A DNA stretch of 64,000 nucleotides from Theobroma cacao (GCF_000208745.1 NC_030857.1:17688033-17752032), one strand, 5' to 3'; counted from the stretch's first letter, positions 35,074-48,213 are shown. Made by a program: numbers and translations. Notes: generated from the sequence alone by a model not told the origin.

Positions 35074-36698
35074 TGTTGTCGGATTTACCATGCAATTTAA
35101 ATCATTAACAAATAATATAATGAAAAGCAGAATATCGTTCCCCCAAAGAATTGCACTAAAAATCTTTTACTAAGTACTAAAATTAACACAACTTAATCTT
35201 ATCCAAACAACCAACTTTTAAAGCAACTAAAAATTAAATAAACTAAGAATAAAAACAAGAATCACAATTTAAATAAAATTAGTCAATCAAACACGACCTA
35301 AAATTACAATATCCCCTCACCACTTCGTTTGAATTTCTTTAACTCTCTCTTTGCTTATTAGATAACTAAGTTGTTAACCTAGAATTCTAATGTATTTATT
35401 AAGTCTCCTTCGAGTTTCTTGTAAAAAAAATCTCTCTTAACCAATTTAATACATGCCTTTATTATTAATAAAAATTTCATAGGGTAGTTGGGCCTTGCGG
35501 GAACTTCAAGCTTAAAAAAAAATAATTTGATACATGTCTATGAAAATTGCAATTAAGAAAGACTCATTAAGCTTGGATTCTACATTGGCTACATATCACA
35601 TGCAAGTGTATGTCTACCTCACATGTGAATCAAATCAATCTTCCCATGCAATTGATATTAAACATATGCTATTTCATCTAAGGCTTACACTAAACTCCTT
35701 TTCCCAGTTCCGTTTAGGTTACTCTATCAATCTAATTAGTGATCAAGAAATTAGACGCATTAAGAACATGATTGAAATAAACAACTCAAACATTATCAAT
35801 TATAAGCAAAAGAGAGTGTTCAAAATTCAAACTACATGTTGGGTTCAATTGCAATTCTAGATAAGAAAATTAGTTCCTAATAACTACTAAAGACATCATT
35901 CAGAAAAGTTTAACCAACAACATAAAACAATGAAAGTATAAAAAGAACTAAAGAAGAAAAGAAAACTCAAATTCGTCAGATTTTCAATCTCTAATCTTAA
36001 AGAGCTTTTCCTCCTCTTTCTTGCTTGCTTGATGGCTCTTTTTCTTCAAAAAAGATCTAGCTTTATTGTTGTTTTTAAGTGTCCTAAAAGTGTCTTTAAA
36101 TAAGGCTCAGAATCCTCGTTGAAATAAAAGTCCGAATGTTGCAAAACTAGCGATATCGTGTCGACGCCACAATGTTGAGCTTTTTGCCTTGGCTTGTGTA
36201 TCCTCTTCTTCATGACGCCATGGCGCCCATTGATTCATGGCCGTAGTGCCTCACATTCTGCCTTACCTCATTTGTTATGCTGCACTTCTTCAACTTATGA
36301 TGCAATTTTCTCATTTTTTAAAGCTGAAATTAGCAAAGTGGTAAACATGAAAGCTACAGTTCTGTTTCTTAACTTTCTAATGGCTTATACTAAAAATTAT
36401 GCTCAAAATACTAGAACATGTGTAGAAGAAGCATGGACCCTTTATGCACTTTTCTTCATTAATTAAAACCCTTTCAATTACACACCTATAAGAACAAAAA
36501 ACTAACTTAAATAATAACCAAACTTAAAGCAAATTATCAAAAAAATAATAAAAAACAACCTAAATTAAATTGACCCACCATGATTTACTAAAATAAGATA
36601 AATAATTAAAAATAACTAATTTCTAAATTAAATCTCAAGAACTTAACCCATTTAAAGCTCAATATGTGAGAAAATAACTCTATAAGAAAGAGTTATCA
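35074..36698 (-). mobile_element. Athila-like LTR (minus)
   Basis: 1625 bp, TGTTGTCGGATTTACC...GAGTTATCA, aligned throughout with 30936-34997. It is followed on the right by reversed internal sequence (36699-36950) ending in the complement of TTAAGTTT, so it is a 3' LTR. The 70 bp on its left (35004-35073) are the 3' end of another copy, giving two 3' ends in tandem. Confidence 0.75.
35459..35523 (+). mobile_element. Short retroposed insert with poly-A
   Basis: 65 bp ending in an A run, between direct repeats AATTTAATACATGCCT (35443-35458) and AATTTGATACATGTCT (35524-35539). Not present at the matching place in other LTR copies. It lacks recognisable A/B boxes, so the family is unknown. Confidence 0.55.
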
Positions 36699-37055
36699 CA
36701 ACTTTAAACTTAAGATTTTGCTAGTCCTCAAGCAAAACATAAAAGAAAACTTAAACAAAACAAAAGCATGCAAATGATGAAAACAATTTAAATAAAGAAA
36801 CAACTAACTAAATAGAGATGAATTACACCAATCCAATGATCTCCCATAATTTCCTCATATGTCATCTTAAAATCTCAACTCAAGGTAAAACATAGATATC
36901 GTTCAAATTCATGTTTCAATTCCAATGCGAGCTCATTCTCTAACAGATTTGTGTGTGTGTGTGTGTGTGTAATCTTTTGCAAAGAATGTCATGCAATCCG
37001 GATCAGTTTATGCCAATGCGAAATTTGAACTAGTACAAGAATTCCATAAGTTTGT
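36699..37055 (-). mobile_element. 3' internal fragment of an Athila-like element, with (GT)10
   Basis: Reverse complement of text like 30480-30830. Includes the microsatellite (GT)10 at 36951-36970. No coding capacity. Confidence 0.55.
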
Positions 37056-37780
37056 GATTTTTATAGATTTATTTTTTCATATTTTAAGTATTAAATTGGC
37101 TAAGTTCTTGGGATATAGTTTAGAAATTTGATATTTTTAACTATTTGACTTAGTTTACTAAATTATGTTGTGTTTATTTAATTTAAGCTATTTTATTTTA
37201 GTTTGACGATAACTTACTTTTAGTTTAGTTATTATTAAGTTAGCTTGTTACTTTTGTAAGTGTGCAATTAAAACGGCTTAAATTGGTAAAGAAGAACGTA
37301 GAATGAACAAGTGCTTCTCTCCTACATATTTTAGTATTTTGACCATAACTCTCCTTCTATAAGTCCAATTGAACTAGCCTAGGACTATGAAATCCCTTAA
37401 AATTTTAAACTAATCTCTCTCATTCTACTTAAATCACTAGGTTGAATTAGCCCAGAAACCACAAATATCTACAAGTCTCTGTTGAGGTGCTTGTAGAAAT
37501 ACCTATACTAATTAATCATTATATGTCTATGTAGATTAATTAAAGGAAGGTTCATTACGTTTATGTTCTATTTTTTACTACACATGGCACCTAGGTATAT
37601 TTCGATCCTAACTGCTAATCAATTAAATTAGTACTATTATTTAATGTTAAAATTATTTAAGGTTTAGTGTTATAAGTAATTAAGCCATTAATTAAATAAG
37701 TAATAGTATATAATATTATATTTATTTCAAGTATTTGTTTGACTTCTGATAGATTAAAATTCTGTAGGACAAAGAGGTGG
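37056..37780. mobile_element. Chimeric LTR fragments in opposite orientations
   Basis: 37056-37390 resembles the first part of the Athila-like LTR (plus); 37390-37625 resembles another part of such an LTR on the minus strand (reverse text with TAGCCCAGAAACC, AAGTCTCTGTTGAG). The junction near 37390 is a rearrangement. No coding region. Confidence 0.45.
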
Positions 37781-37849
37781 TCGCGTGACCTAGTTTACAA
37801 CTGAAAGTTATGTGGTACGTATGACTTAAATTTTCTTTTTTTTTTTCTT

Positions 37850-38192
37850 AAATTAAAACTTAGATTAACAATCTAAGCTTTGGTTTTAATATTAGAAAAG
37901 TAGAGCTTTGGAAAAGCAAAAGCTATAAGGCTTCCTATAGTGGTCAGAGAGATGAGCATCATAGCAGCCTCATCAACTTTACATCCAAAAAACTCCTTTT
38001 TTTTCCAAGTACCAGTTTTACATAATCGATAGCATTCCTTCGAATTATCTTGAAAAAATGCGATTTTCTAGACCTAAAGTTGACGCTTCCATGATCTCTT
38101 TAGCCACTGTAGGAAGCCATAACTTTGGCTTTTACAAACCACTTCTCCAATTTTAAAGCCAAAGTTTATATTGTTAATCTAAGCTTTAATTT
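37850..38192. mobile_element. MITE with terminal inverted repeats
   Basis: About 343 bp. The left arm AAATTAAAACTTAGATTAAC... (37850 to about 37940) pairs with the complement of the right arm (about 38105-38192, ...GTTAATCTAAGCTTTAATTT). The similarity covers about 85 bp, including CTTTGG and GGCTTCCTA. No transposase; the superfamily was not determined because no target duplication is evident. Confidence 0.72.
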
Positions 38193-38336
38193 GAGAACAA
38201 TATAATTTACCAACAGAATTAGCAACAAAAATTTTTATCGGTAATGCTGACAAAAAATACCAATGGATTTCTCCCATTACTAACAACAAATCGCTTAATA
38301 AATCAGACCCATTACCAACCAAATTACTAACAAAAT
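38193..38336. mobile_element. Possible CACTA-type transposon remnant, left part
   Basis: Carries TCGGTAATG, CCCATTACTAACAA and ATTACCAACCAAATTAC phrases typical of CACTA subterminal repeats. It continues at 43676-43858 across the LTR insertion, where CCGACAAATTTCCCATTACC and CGTCGGCAATG precede TTTTTTTATATAGTG, a CACTA-like terminus. The opposite terminus was not found. Confidence 0.42.
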
Positions 38337-38796
38337 TGTCACAGCCCAATATCCGGGCTATGATCGGCGCATGGACCAATGGGTATAGCCCATTAAGCCC
38401 AAGTAAGCCTATTTATATAACCTAATCATCATTCTATCAAATGTTCCTAAAGTCACATTTCATAATTCCAACCTACAAGTACTTTAATAATGTGCTACCG
38501 TAATCAAATATTTGCATTTATATTAACCCAAAATAATGTTAACCATTGCCAACTCATAGTGGCATTACCAATCAAAATATACATATATTGTCTAAGACAT
38601 ATATCTTAGTAATTTACTTTGCGTTTATCTATACACAACAAAAAGACACTCGACTTCTAGCGGAGTGACCTTGGCAAAGGTACAATTATTGAATGCCGAG
38701 ATACCTACCAAGGAGACAAATCTACGTGGACACCTCAACCTAGGTTCCAACTACCTTCTGATCTGAAAACCTGAAATTGAAAATAGTGAGTATAAA

Positions 38797-41643
38797 TGTC
38801 AAGCCCGACTCTACAATATGTTTATTATGCCATTCTTACACAAGAGTGCATGTTTGCTTACTTGGGTACCTCGAAAATCGTTAAAGGACGACAATGTACC
38901 AAATGGTACAATTAAGTTGAATTAAGCCTCGAACTAGTCCAAATAGAGATTTTAAGATGAAATTGAGAATTTTAAAACCCCAAAATGACTTAAAATGGTG
39001 ATTCAGAGTTCGAGGACCGATTTAGAGTCAAATTAGAATTTTTATGACCCACGGGCAAAATGGTCATTTTGTCACCTGAGGTTAAGATGTGAGTGTTGGA
39101 TGAAATTTTTGACTAAGATTGATCATTTGGAGTATAATTTGAGTTTGAGAAGTGAAGAATTTTAATTTTGGCATTTTTCAAGCATAAAGGGCAAAATAGT
39201 CATTTTGCCACCCTATAGGTAAAATTGTAATTTTACACCACCCAACACTTGTCTAGCACATGAATTTCCCCCATTATTAACATGGATAATTGAAAGATTT
39301 TATGTGGTGGAGAAAGAAAGCTTAATAGTTAAGAATTTAAAAATGAGCCAATGGTAAGGTGACAAGTGTCAAGCTTTTATTTCTTTATTACTTTCCTTAT
39401 AAATTAGCACAAAACCAGTCTATTTCTGTACATTATGGCCGGCCAAAGCAAGAACAAAGGAAGAAAAAAAAGAACAAAAACCCTAGAGTGAAAATTCAAG
39501 AGAAAATTGGTGGATTTCAAGTAATCAAGCAATTAAAGGTAAAATTTCTTGATTTTGACTTGTGATCTACCTTTCCCACACATTCTTTTGCATTTTTCAT
39601 GGTTGAATCACATGATTTCATGATGGGTATCTTGCTGACCGAACACATAGAGAGAGATTTTGATGGTTGTTTTGGTTAGATTTTAAGATATTCTAGTGTT
39701 TTTAGTTGATTGGTGATGTGTAGCATGAAAATCAAGCAAGAAAAATTCATGTTTTTCCATAACCCTCATTGGCCGAATTCTCCATGTGGAATATTGATGA
39801 TGATTTTGATTTTATTTCAAGTGAATTGGTTAGAAAATGATGAATTACGGTAAGAAAATCAAGTAGGAAAAATCATAGTATTGATGCACCCACCATGGTC
39901 GAATTTCCAAGAGAAAATGTGAAGATGATTTTACTAAATTTTATGCTATTTGACTTATGTTTGATGATTTGGAGTATTAGGAGAAAAATGAAATTATTTG
40001 GAGTTGAATTGGACGTATGGGCCAATTAATCAAGTGATAGATCGAATTAAACCAATACCATTTTATTTAGGTACACAATTGAATTTGTGTAGAATACCGT
40101 GTTTAGATGATAATCCGAACAATTTGCATTCCATTTAATGCATTAGTAAAGAGCCTGAAATAGATTTATAATGGTATGACACAGTATATTAAATTATGTG
40201 TCATGTATTGTATATAGGTGGTGAGCCCTCTAACAAGGGTAAAGACGTTATGTCAGAGGATTGAGAATATGAGTATTTCAAACTCCTGATACAGTGAGTA
40301 ACCTTATCATCATCTTGATTATCTGAAGTGAATTTTAATTCGTTTTTGTGATTTTATGGGAAATGAGTTTAAATGGTAAATCTTTATATTTTATAAGCAA
40401 AAATGTGATTAAATAAATGATTTTATAAAATTGTCTTGAAATTGAATGATGGTTTTGAAAATGGCGTAATTGGAGATTAATTGCTGTGTTATAAATCATG
40501 GTTTGAATTGAATGGCTTATGATAATATTGGCATGAATGGTTGAATTGGTAAATGTGCTGAAAATGTATGAACTGTTGATTTGCCTTGAGAGGCTGTAAA
40601 ATAAAATAATTGCCATGTCATGCTATTGCAAATTTTATTGTATGGTGGGTTTAGCTTGTTGCAGTGGGCGGGTTCTGTGGACCAACCTTTTCGAGGGGCA
40701 CAAAATTCGGGTATATTCTTACCTCGGTTGGATAGGCGCGTAGAGTAACTCCCGAGGTACAACTTTAGAGTTCACTTCACGCCAAACCACCACATGAGAG
40801 TGAACTCAGCCAACGCCAAGGAACGACTATGTTTTCAAAATAAAAACATAATTTATGCGTACATGACTTTTTAACAGCCTTGGCAAACTCGGTTGGGATA
40901 GCTCAAGGCTAAGGTATCCCTGATAACTGAGTATGAGAATGATTTTGGCACGAGCCAAGTTTTTCAGGAAATCATAAGCCTCATTGTTTATTTGGGTGAA
41001 ATGAATCTATTTTATCTTATTAAAATGAGTTCGAAATGCTGTGAATCATTTTTATGCTAATCTATTTTATCTGTCTCCATTTACTCGACTTTAGATATTT
41101 TAGATGATATTTGTTTACTCACTGGGATTATATAATCTCACNTGTCATTGTAAATTAAATCTTATACTTTGGTTATCTGTATTACAGTATGTATGAATTT
41201 ATTTAGCTTTTATGCTACAAAAATTATTTACCGATAACTCTATAAATATTGTTTTATAAAAAAATAAAATATTTTATTGAATATTTTTATTATATTCAAA
41301 TAATTATAGTTCACTTTAAATGAATGTTTTAAACATCTAAACTTATTTTGATTATGAATTATGTATTTTATACTCGCATACTACATTTTTAGCTGGTTTC
41401 GAGATTTTTTAGAAAAAATGACCAAAATGCCCCTGTGAGAAAAAAATTATTTTTCTATTGTTTTGATTTGAAAAGTGTTTATAATCTCTCAAAACATGAT
41501 ACATAACAATTGTTGCTCACAGAGGAGGTGCGAAAATTGATATTAAAGCCTTGCGAGGTTCTGATCGGCATTCTAGGCAATGAATGTCTATCAGGACGTC
41601 GCGGCGGTTGTCACGGGCTCAAGGGGAGTACCGGGTCATGACA
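38797..41643 (+). mobile_element. Tekay-like solo LTR (plus)
   Basis: TGTCAAGCCCGACTC...GGGTCATGACA, 2847 bp, with exact target duplication ATAAA (38792-38796 and 41644-41648). Clearly homologous to but diverged from the LTRs at 12121 and 20304. Inserted into the minus-strand LTR 38337-43675, so it is younger than that LTR. A single N at 41142 replaces about 134 bp present in the 5' LTR (14580-14714). Confidence 0.92.
41142..41142. other. Single N marking missing LTR sequence
   Basis: By alignment with 14580-14714, about 134 bp are absent here; the N is probably an assembly gap of undeclared length. Confidence 0.75.
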
Positions 41644-41882
41644 ATAAACCCAATGAGTGAACATAAGAAGGGAACAAGCAAACGATACAAAGAAATTTTG
41701 AAAACATGATGCACTTTAGTTAAAAACAATGCAATTTAGTTTACTCTCTTGTGAAGCCTCTTAATTCAACCTTTGATCATTTAATTCCTTAGCATTTAAA
41801 ATCCATGATAAATCATGAAGTTGAAAAGAATGAAAATTTTAACAAATATTCATGCAAGATGAGCAAAACAGAGGGTTTCTCA

Positions 41883-42081
41883 CTGTAGTGGAAAGGCATT
41901 CTCTCTGCAGCGAAATTCGGACCAAAATTTCGAACCACCCCAGAGTTTCTTGCTGTAGCGAAATCACCTATGGATATCTCGCTACAGAGCGAATCTATTC
42001 TCACTGCAGCAAGTTACAGGACTGTAGCCAGCCTCCCAACCCTAGAGTTTCTCGCTGCAGTGAGAATGAATCTCGTTGTAG
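41883..42081 (-). repeat. CTGCAG palindrome array in the minus-strand LTR
   Basis: Cores CTGTAG 41883, CTGCAG 41905, CTGTAG 41953, CTACAG 41982, CTGCAG 42004, CTGTAG 42022, CTGCAG 42055, TTGTAG 42076. Spacings of 21-22 bp occur three times. CTGTAG (41953) and CTACAG (41982) are exact complements within GCTGTAGCGA/TCGCTACAG. Confidence 0.82.
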
Positions 42082-43858
42082 TGAGAAACAGAACACCAAG
42101 AAGAAATTTCTTATTACATCAAGAAAAGGCCATGTTGCTACAATAAAAAAAATCAGTTTGAAAATACTTAACAATATCCAAGGTTCAACATGCAGGATTC
42201 CACATACATTACAACCATATACCATATTCATAAACTTTTTATTGCATAAGTATATATATATATATAAACACGAATACTACCACCGCCTCACCCAGCTTAT
42301 GTGCAACCCCTACATTGCGAACATAGCTGGAGTTATCGTGTGCACCCCTACATCGCGCACAACTAATGCCATTATGTGCACCCCCCACATCGTGCACAGG
42401 CAATATCATCGTCCACACTTCCACACCCGTCATCACCGACATGTGCTCCCCTACATCGCGCACATGCATGGCTATATTTATTACACAATATTAACTATCC
42501 ATACACAACATATATATATTCACATAATATAGAAGCACAAGGATTAATCATATTACACATTCACAACATACAACATTTCATCAAGGGCTTGTTCCCATTC
42601 AATTTTAAAGAAAAACTAATAAAATATTTCAAGTAGTTCAATTAAGCACATAATCATTTATTCTAAAACATTTTTAATGCAAGTTCACTCACTGGTCCTA
42701 ATTGATTCTTAAATCGACTCCAACTTCCACTAATGGTCTGAATGGGGATGTGGAGTCTCGTTGGAACCTATCACACACAATAGCATCACAATCAACTCAA
42801 TTCACATAACCATAATTCTAAAACCTATCTCCTAAATCATGTTCTACTAGTTATTCTAACCACACTAAAATGAATAAACTACCTCAACTACAAAAAACTC
42901 ACAAATCTAACCACTAGCCATTCTCAACAACTTAAAAATAAACTCAATTTCATTACTCACCTTGGTAGCTTTGTAATTGAATTCCTTCTCAAAAGTCCTC
43001 AAGTTAGTATAGAAAGTCTCTCTTTCTCTCTTTAAAACACCAAACTAGTGAGAGAAAGTATCAAAATAGGACTTTTGAGGCTTTTAAGGTGAAAAAGTAA
43101 AAGAGCACAAAGGACTTTGTAAAAAGGTGCACAAAAGCATGAAAATTGGGGTTAACTTGAGAAAATTTATGGAGGTTTCAAAGCAAGGTTCCATGGAAGG
43201 TGAGAAAATGTGAGAAGGATGGAAGGAAGAAGAAGAGCTACTGGAAAAATGAGAAGAAGTTGTTGTAGAGATAGATATTTATGCCTAAAGTTTATCCAAT
43301 TCTCACATGAATTACCAAAATACCCTTAACAAGGTCGCTTTGTCTTCCCCTTACGTTGATACAATCTTTTTACTTCTTTGACACTAAGACAAAGTCCATA
43401 ATAGTATAGAAATACTCGGGTTCACTAAAATGTAAAAATTTAAACTCGAGATGAAAAATGACCATTTTACCCCTACTATGAAAATTATCATTTTTTCTAT
43501 TTTGTTCTTTTATTTATCATGATATACATCATTCATTTATTCCTTAGGCCTACTTAGGCCTTAATAATATTAGGAAATCTACTTTTAGGAGCTCATCAAG
43601 AAAATGACAAAATTACTCCTAGTTCGTTTTATCGTGTCTACTTCTAATTACGTATTTATAAAAGTCTAGGCTTCAAAAAAATACTTTGCGGGTAAGTTAT
43701 TAGCAAAATATTCCGTCACCGACAAATTTCCCATTACCGACTATGCTATTGCCGATGGAAATTTCTATCATAATTTTCCTTGGTAATGTTCCATATCAAT
43801 GAATCTTTATTATTATCGATGAAAATTTTCGTCGGCAATGTCTTTTTTTATATAGTGA

Positions 43859-44745
43859 AAATAGCTACTGAAAATCAATATGATCAACCCTCTAAAGATA
43901 AAAGGGTTGATCCCAGCAAGCCTTAGGCAGAAAAATAAGAGCCCAAGGATTGACCCTTAAGGGTTAAAAGGTCGATTCCTAGGGTCTAACAGGGAAAAAA
44001 ATATACACCTTAACTTGAGCCCATTTTCTCATTTCTTCAACCTTTCTTTAGCCTCCAACAACCTCCAAAACCTCTATTCTTTCCTAAAATATTTCTTAGA
44101 TTACTTTTATGTTGTTTTGTTGTATAATACTTCTAAAAGAATTTGACAATCAATGCAAAATGTAGTCAATCACTATGTTTCATTGTATTTTTGAGGTTTG
44201 CCGTTTGTAATCCTTTTGCACACTAACGGTGGAGATGAATAAAACATTAAAGAAAGTGACATTAATGCACACCCTTAAAACCTTTCTCTTAATATTTTTG
44301 GATTTAATGTTCTAATATTATGTAATGGCCCAACAAAGATAGAACAACTGAAATGAAGTGGAGACAACAAAGTTGGCTTTGGCTACATTTTTTCCACTTA
44401 GTGGTGGATTTTGATTTTGATTTTGATTTTTAATTCTACTTGAAGTCTATTAGACTTTTTAGGTAAAATTTATGAATTTTTAGTAAAAGTTATGAATTTT
44501 TTATTGAATCAATTGAATAAGGAAAAAATTTATGAATTTTTAGGTAAAAGTTATAAATTTTTTATTGAATTAATTGAATAAAAAGAAATTAGAAAGTAAA
44601 ATGAACTAGCCCATAGATTGGTAGATATCATTTTAACATGCCATGCGTACAAAACAAGTCGTAGATGTTCAATTCATCTACTCCATTATTTCCCATTTCA
44701 TGGTTCTACCATTTTCTTTCAAAGGGGTAGCCATTGGAAGAAAAT
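43859..44745. other. Flank with short tandem repeats
   Basis: No gene. Contains (GATTTT)4 at about 44410-44433 and a 60-bp direct tandem pair at about 44469-44528 and 44529-44588 (TTTATGAATTTTTAG...GAATAA). Confidence 0.65.
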
Positions 44746-46478
44746 TGATAACTCTATATATATAATTATTTAGCCACATTTTGGGATATTAATGTAGCTA
44801 AGTCCTTATGTTTTAAGTAGTTTTAAGACAGTTTTTATGTTTTTAGTTAACTAGTTTAAATCATGTGAACTTAGTTTATATAAGTAGTTTTAGTTTATTT
44901 TCATGTTGAAAGCCCTATTATATAAGTAGTTTTAGTTTATTTTTATGTTGAAGGCACTATTTTAAGCCAATGCTAATTTAGTCTTTGTGTTTGTAGTTTT
45001 TCAATTGCATAAAGTTATATGGTGATGAACTTTGCAATGGAGACTAAGTGTAGATTTTTACTGAACATGTTTTAGTAATTCGGACATGACTTGAGCTATA
45101 GAGATCCACTCAATGCAACTCTTGAATCATAAGAAAGCTACATGGCAGACCTACAACTTTCGTGTTTACCATTTTACCTAGATCAGCCTCGAGGTAGGAG
45201 AAAATCACATTGCAAGATGAGGCACTGCAATAGACTGCACCAAGGCAGCACAAGCAATATCGCCGTGGCCTTGCAATGCTTAAGGCCATGGCACCCAAGA
45301 GAAGCATCATGGCTTCCATACAAAAACCCAAGAGACCAATGCCGCAGTGCCCAAAGAGGAGCACCATAGTGCCGGTTGAGAAACTAACAAAAAAATATAT
45401 AATGCAAGAGTGTCGTGGTGCCCCTGAATCAAGGTTGTGGTGCTCTGATGTGGATTATTAAAGTGCAGCCAATCAAGATATGAGTTTTTAGGGGTTTTAG
45501 AGGCTATAAATAGGTGATTTTCAGCAGTTGAAAGAAAAGACTGAGAGAGGCAATGAATGATAGTTTTTTAGAGAAAAAAAAGGCTCTACAACAAAAGAAA
45601 CGAGAAAAAATTGAAGGCAACTGAATATCAAGAATTGAGAGAGGCTTTAATATTTCTTACTCTTCAATTCTTTCTTGTTCTTTTGCTATATTAATGATCT
45701 TTGCTCTGGATTTAATTATGTCTGCTGCAAAAACAATGACGAACTAAATTTGTTTTCTATGATTATGGGTTATTTCATTATGTAGTTTGAACATATGATT
45801 TCTCCTTACTTAGTATTAATGGATAATGCATGGTTAATTCAATTATACACTTATTGCTTTTCATTGCTTGATCACTAGCTGAAATGTCTTGGGTCTTTAA
45901 ATGGAACTTGATAGAGAGAGTAGAATAAACCATTATTTTTAGTAGCCTATGTTCGATTCACTTCAGAGTTAGGTGATAGTTTTGTATTTAAGATAGACAT
46001 ACACCTAAATACCTAAGGCAACCATATTAGAACATGGACGTAATGAACCTTTTCTAATTAGTTTGCATAAACGTCTGGAATTAGTTTGCATAAACATCTA
46101 GAATTAGTTTTGGAAAGTTTTGTGTGCACGATCTCGATAGAGACTTGTACATAATATGGATTCTAGGTTAGCCATGTATCCCATTAATCTAAGTTAAGGA
46201 GAATAATTTAATTCAGATGAAATTTTGAATAATACCATAATCCTAGGTTTTGAGTTAATATTTCTCTTAGTGAAATTTTATTCTTCATTATATACTTAGT
46301 TAATTAATCACTTTTAGTTTTATTAATCATTTGGAATTGAGTGCTTGGATAAGATTAACTTTGTTATAAATTTAATACTTAGTGAAAAATAAGTACAAAT
46401 CTTTGTGAGAAACAATACTCAACTTACCTTTATTTACTTGTACCGCCACGTGCAGTTGCATGTATTAATCCGACAACA
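44746..46478 (+). repeat. 5' LTR of the Athila-like element
   Basis: TGATAACTC...CGACAACA. Carries a tandem duplication around 44880-44960 (AAGTAGTTTTAGTTTATTTT twice) and a short one at 46060-46110, both absent from the 3' LTR. Confidence 0.8.
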
Positions 46479-46480
46479 AG

Positions 46481-46503
46481 TTTTTGGCTCCATTTATGAG
46501 GAT
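46481..46503 (+). other. Primer binding site of Athila type (decayed)
   Basis: TTTTTGGCTCCATTTATGAG just after the LTR resembles TTTTTGGCGCCGTTGCCGGG, the site usual in Athila-type elements. The copy at 61421 (TTTTTGGTACCATTGTTGGG) is another decayed version. Confidence 0.65.
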
Positions 46504-46630
46504 TTGTTTTTCTATTTATCTTTGCTGATATTAAATTAAACCAAATTGTCTTAGTTCAATTTTTTTGTTTTTCTTTATTTGTTTTAGATACCTCCACATA
46601 ATTGATGTTTTGATTGCTTTGACTACTTAA

Positions 46631-47524
46631 GTGGTTTCTTTGTCAAAAAAGTTTGAAACTCTGAGAGCTCAAGCTGTTCAAAGGCCATTTGTATCATGTA
46701 AGTTTTCTAGAAAAGTGCATTTAAATAAGCATTGTTGGGAATCAATTCAATTTATGGGGAATCTCTATTGGCAGCAGAACAACTTGTATGCTAACACTTG
46801 TAATTCTGGATGGTGGAATTATTCGAACTTTTCCTGGAGCAATAATCAAAGATCTTCATCAGCTCCAAAGCCTAATATGCTTATTGGATTTCCACCTTAG
46901 GAGAGAGCTCTCATGACTAAGATAAAGCCATCTGTGGAAGAGATGTTCATTCAATTCATGGCAAAGACTGATTCTTTCATTCATAATCAAGTAGCTTCAT
47001 TGAGAAACCTTGAGACTCAAGTAGGTCAACTTGCAAATTCTTCCAACAATATGCCTTAAGGAACCCTTCCTAGTGAAATTAAAGTTAATCATAAGAGAGA
47101 AGGTAAGGAATCTTGTCTGGCAATCACCTTTACGAGTGGAAACAAGGTAACAAGCAGTAGTAAACAAGCGAAAACTTAAGTGAAGCTTGTTAAGAAAGTA
47201 ACAGTGGTTCAGAAGCTTGATAAACAAACTCAAGAAAAAGAGGCAAAGGAAAACCCATTACCACTACCCTATCCTCAGTTGGGAATAGTGGTTGAAAAGG
47301 CTAAAGTGCAATCTCAAGTTGATCAAGTTGGGCAAAAAGAGGAAGAAGTATCTAATTTACTTAATTCTATCAAGTATCCTTCCTCTATGTATACTTACTA
47401 TAGAACAAAAGTAGTTGATGTGGATAAAGGAAAGCCCACTCCATTACTTTCAGTGAAGCAAGTACCAATTTTGGAGTCAAAGCTACCACCTCCACATCTT
47501 ACAACCAAGCAGTGGCATAAGTAG
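46631..47524 (+). pseudogene. Decayed Athila-like gag
   Basis: A single reading frame broken by stops at 46898, 47057 and about 47177. It reads GFPP, KPSVEEMFIQFMAKTDSFIH, NQVASLRNLETQVGQLAN and GTLPSEIKVNHKREGKE, the conserved Gag pattern of Athila-type elements. The end (KVDVDKGKPTPLL...) passes without protease, RT, RNase H or integrase core into an integrase-tail remnant (HDYANPCGIMEVK near 47610). Compare the gag at 24604 and 61541. Confidence 0.8.
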
Positions 47525-48157
47525 CATATTCTACTCTCTTCCCTTCATAAGTCACTCATCAATCTTTTTCCATAGAAATAGAAATCAAAGTGGGTGGGTC
47601 CTTTCATGATTACGCAAATCCTTGTGGCATTATGGAGGTAAAGACACCAATATGTTCATGATCAATGTGTTAAGCCTCAAGCCTTATGATGAGAAATGAA
47701 AAGAGCTTGAAACGAGAGTCCAACTAAAGATGTTAAAGAAAGCGCTGCTCGAGAGGTAACCTAAGTCTTCTTTACTTAAACAATTTTTGTTTATTCGTTA
47801 ATTATTTTTGTCAATGAATGTTAATTTCATTTTTAATTTTATTTTTCATGATGCTAATTACTTGCTTTTATTTTCTTTTTGTAGGTAAATAGTAATTATA
47901 ATAATAATTATTCAGAAAAAAAAAGGTTGCCAACACCACAACGTTAGTCATGGAAGGTCGTGGTGTTGACACATCTCTCGAGTTACATAGTGGAACTCGA
48001 GGCTAGGGCACTACAGCGTTACCTTAGGGCCAACGCCCTCACAATCATAAAAAAAAAAAGGTATGGGCCTATTGGAGTACCACAATGAGCCAGGTTCGTG
48101 TCAAGCCCATGGCCCTATATATACCGTTTTACCCCAATTTCTAAACCCTAGGCAGCA

Positions 48158-48189
<32 letters not shown>

Positions 48190-48213
48190 NATTTCTAAAC
48201 CCTAGGCAGCATT

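Larger units (their letters stand above)
38337..43675 (-). mobile_element. LTR with CTGCAG and GTGCAC arrays (minus), split by another LTR
   Basis: TGTCACAGCCC at 38337 to GGCTTCA at 43675; the piece 38797-41643 is a later insertion. Homologous in reverse to 31098-33774. Flanks AAAAT and AAAAA agree at four of five bases. The arrays are at 41883-42081 and 42298-42465. The 226-residue ORF 41852-42532 is array translation. Confidence 0.72.

Noticed and set aside
41852..42532. 226-residue plus-strand ORF
   Set aside because: Lies antisense in a minus-strand LTR and spans both decayed arrays; open frame caused by repeat composition.
45110..45461. Small ORFs on both strands at 45110-45461
   Set aside because: Located in the LTR of the Athila-like element and matched by a decayed copy at 51381-51617; non-coding.
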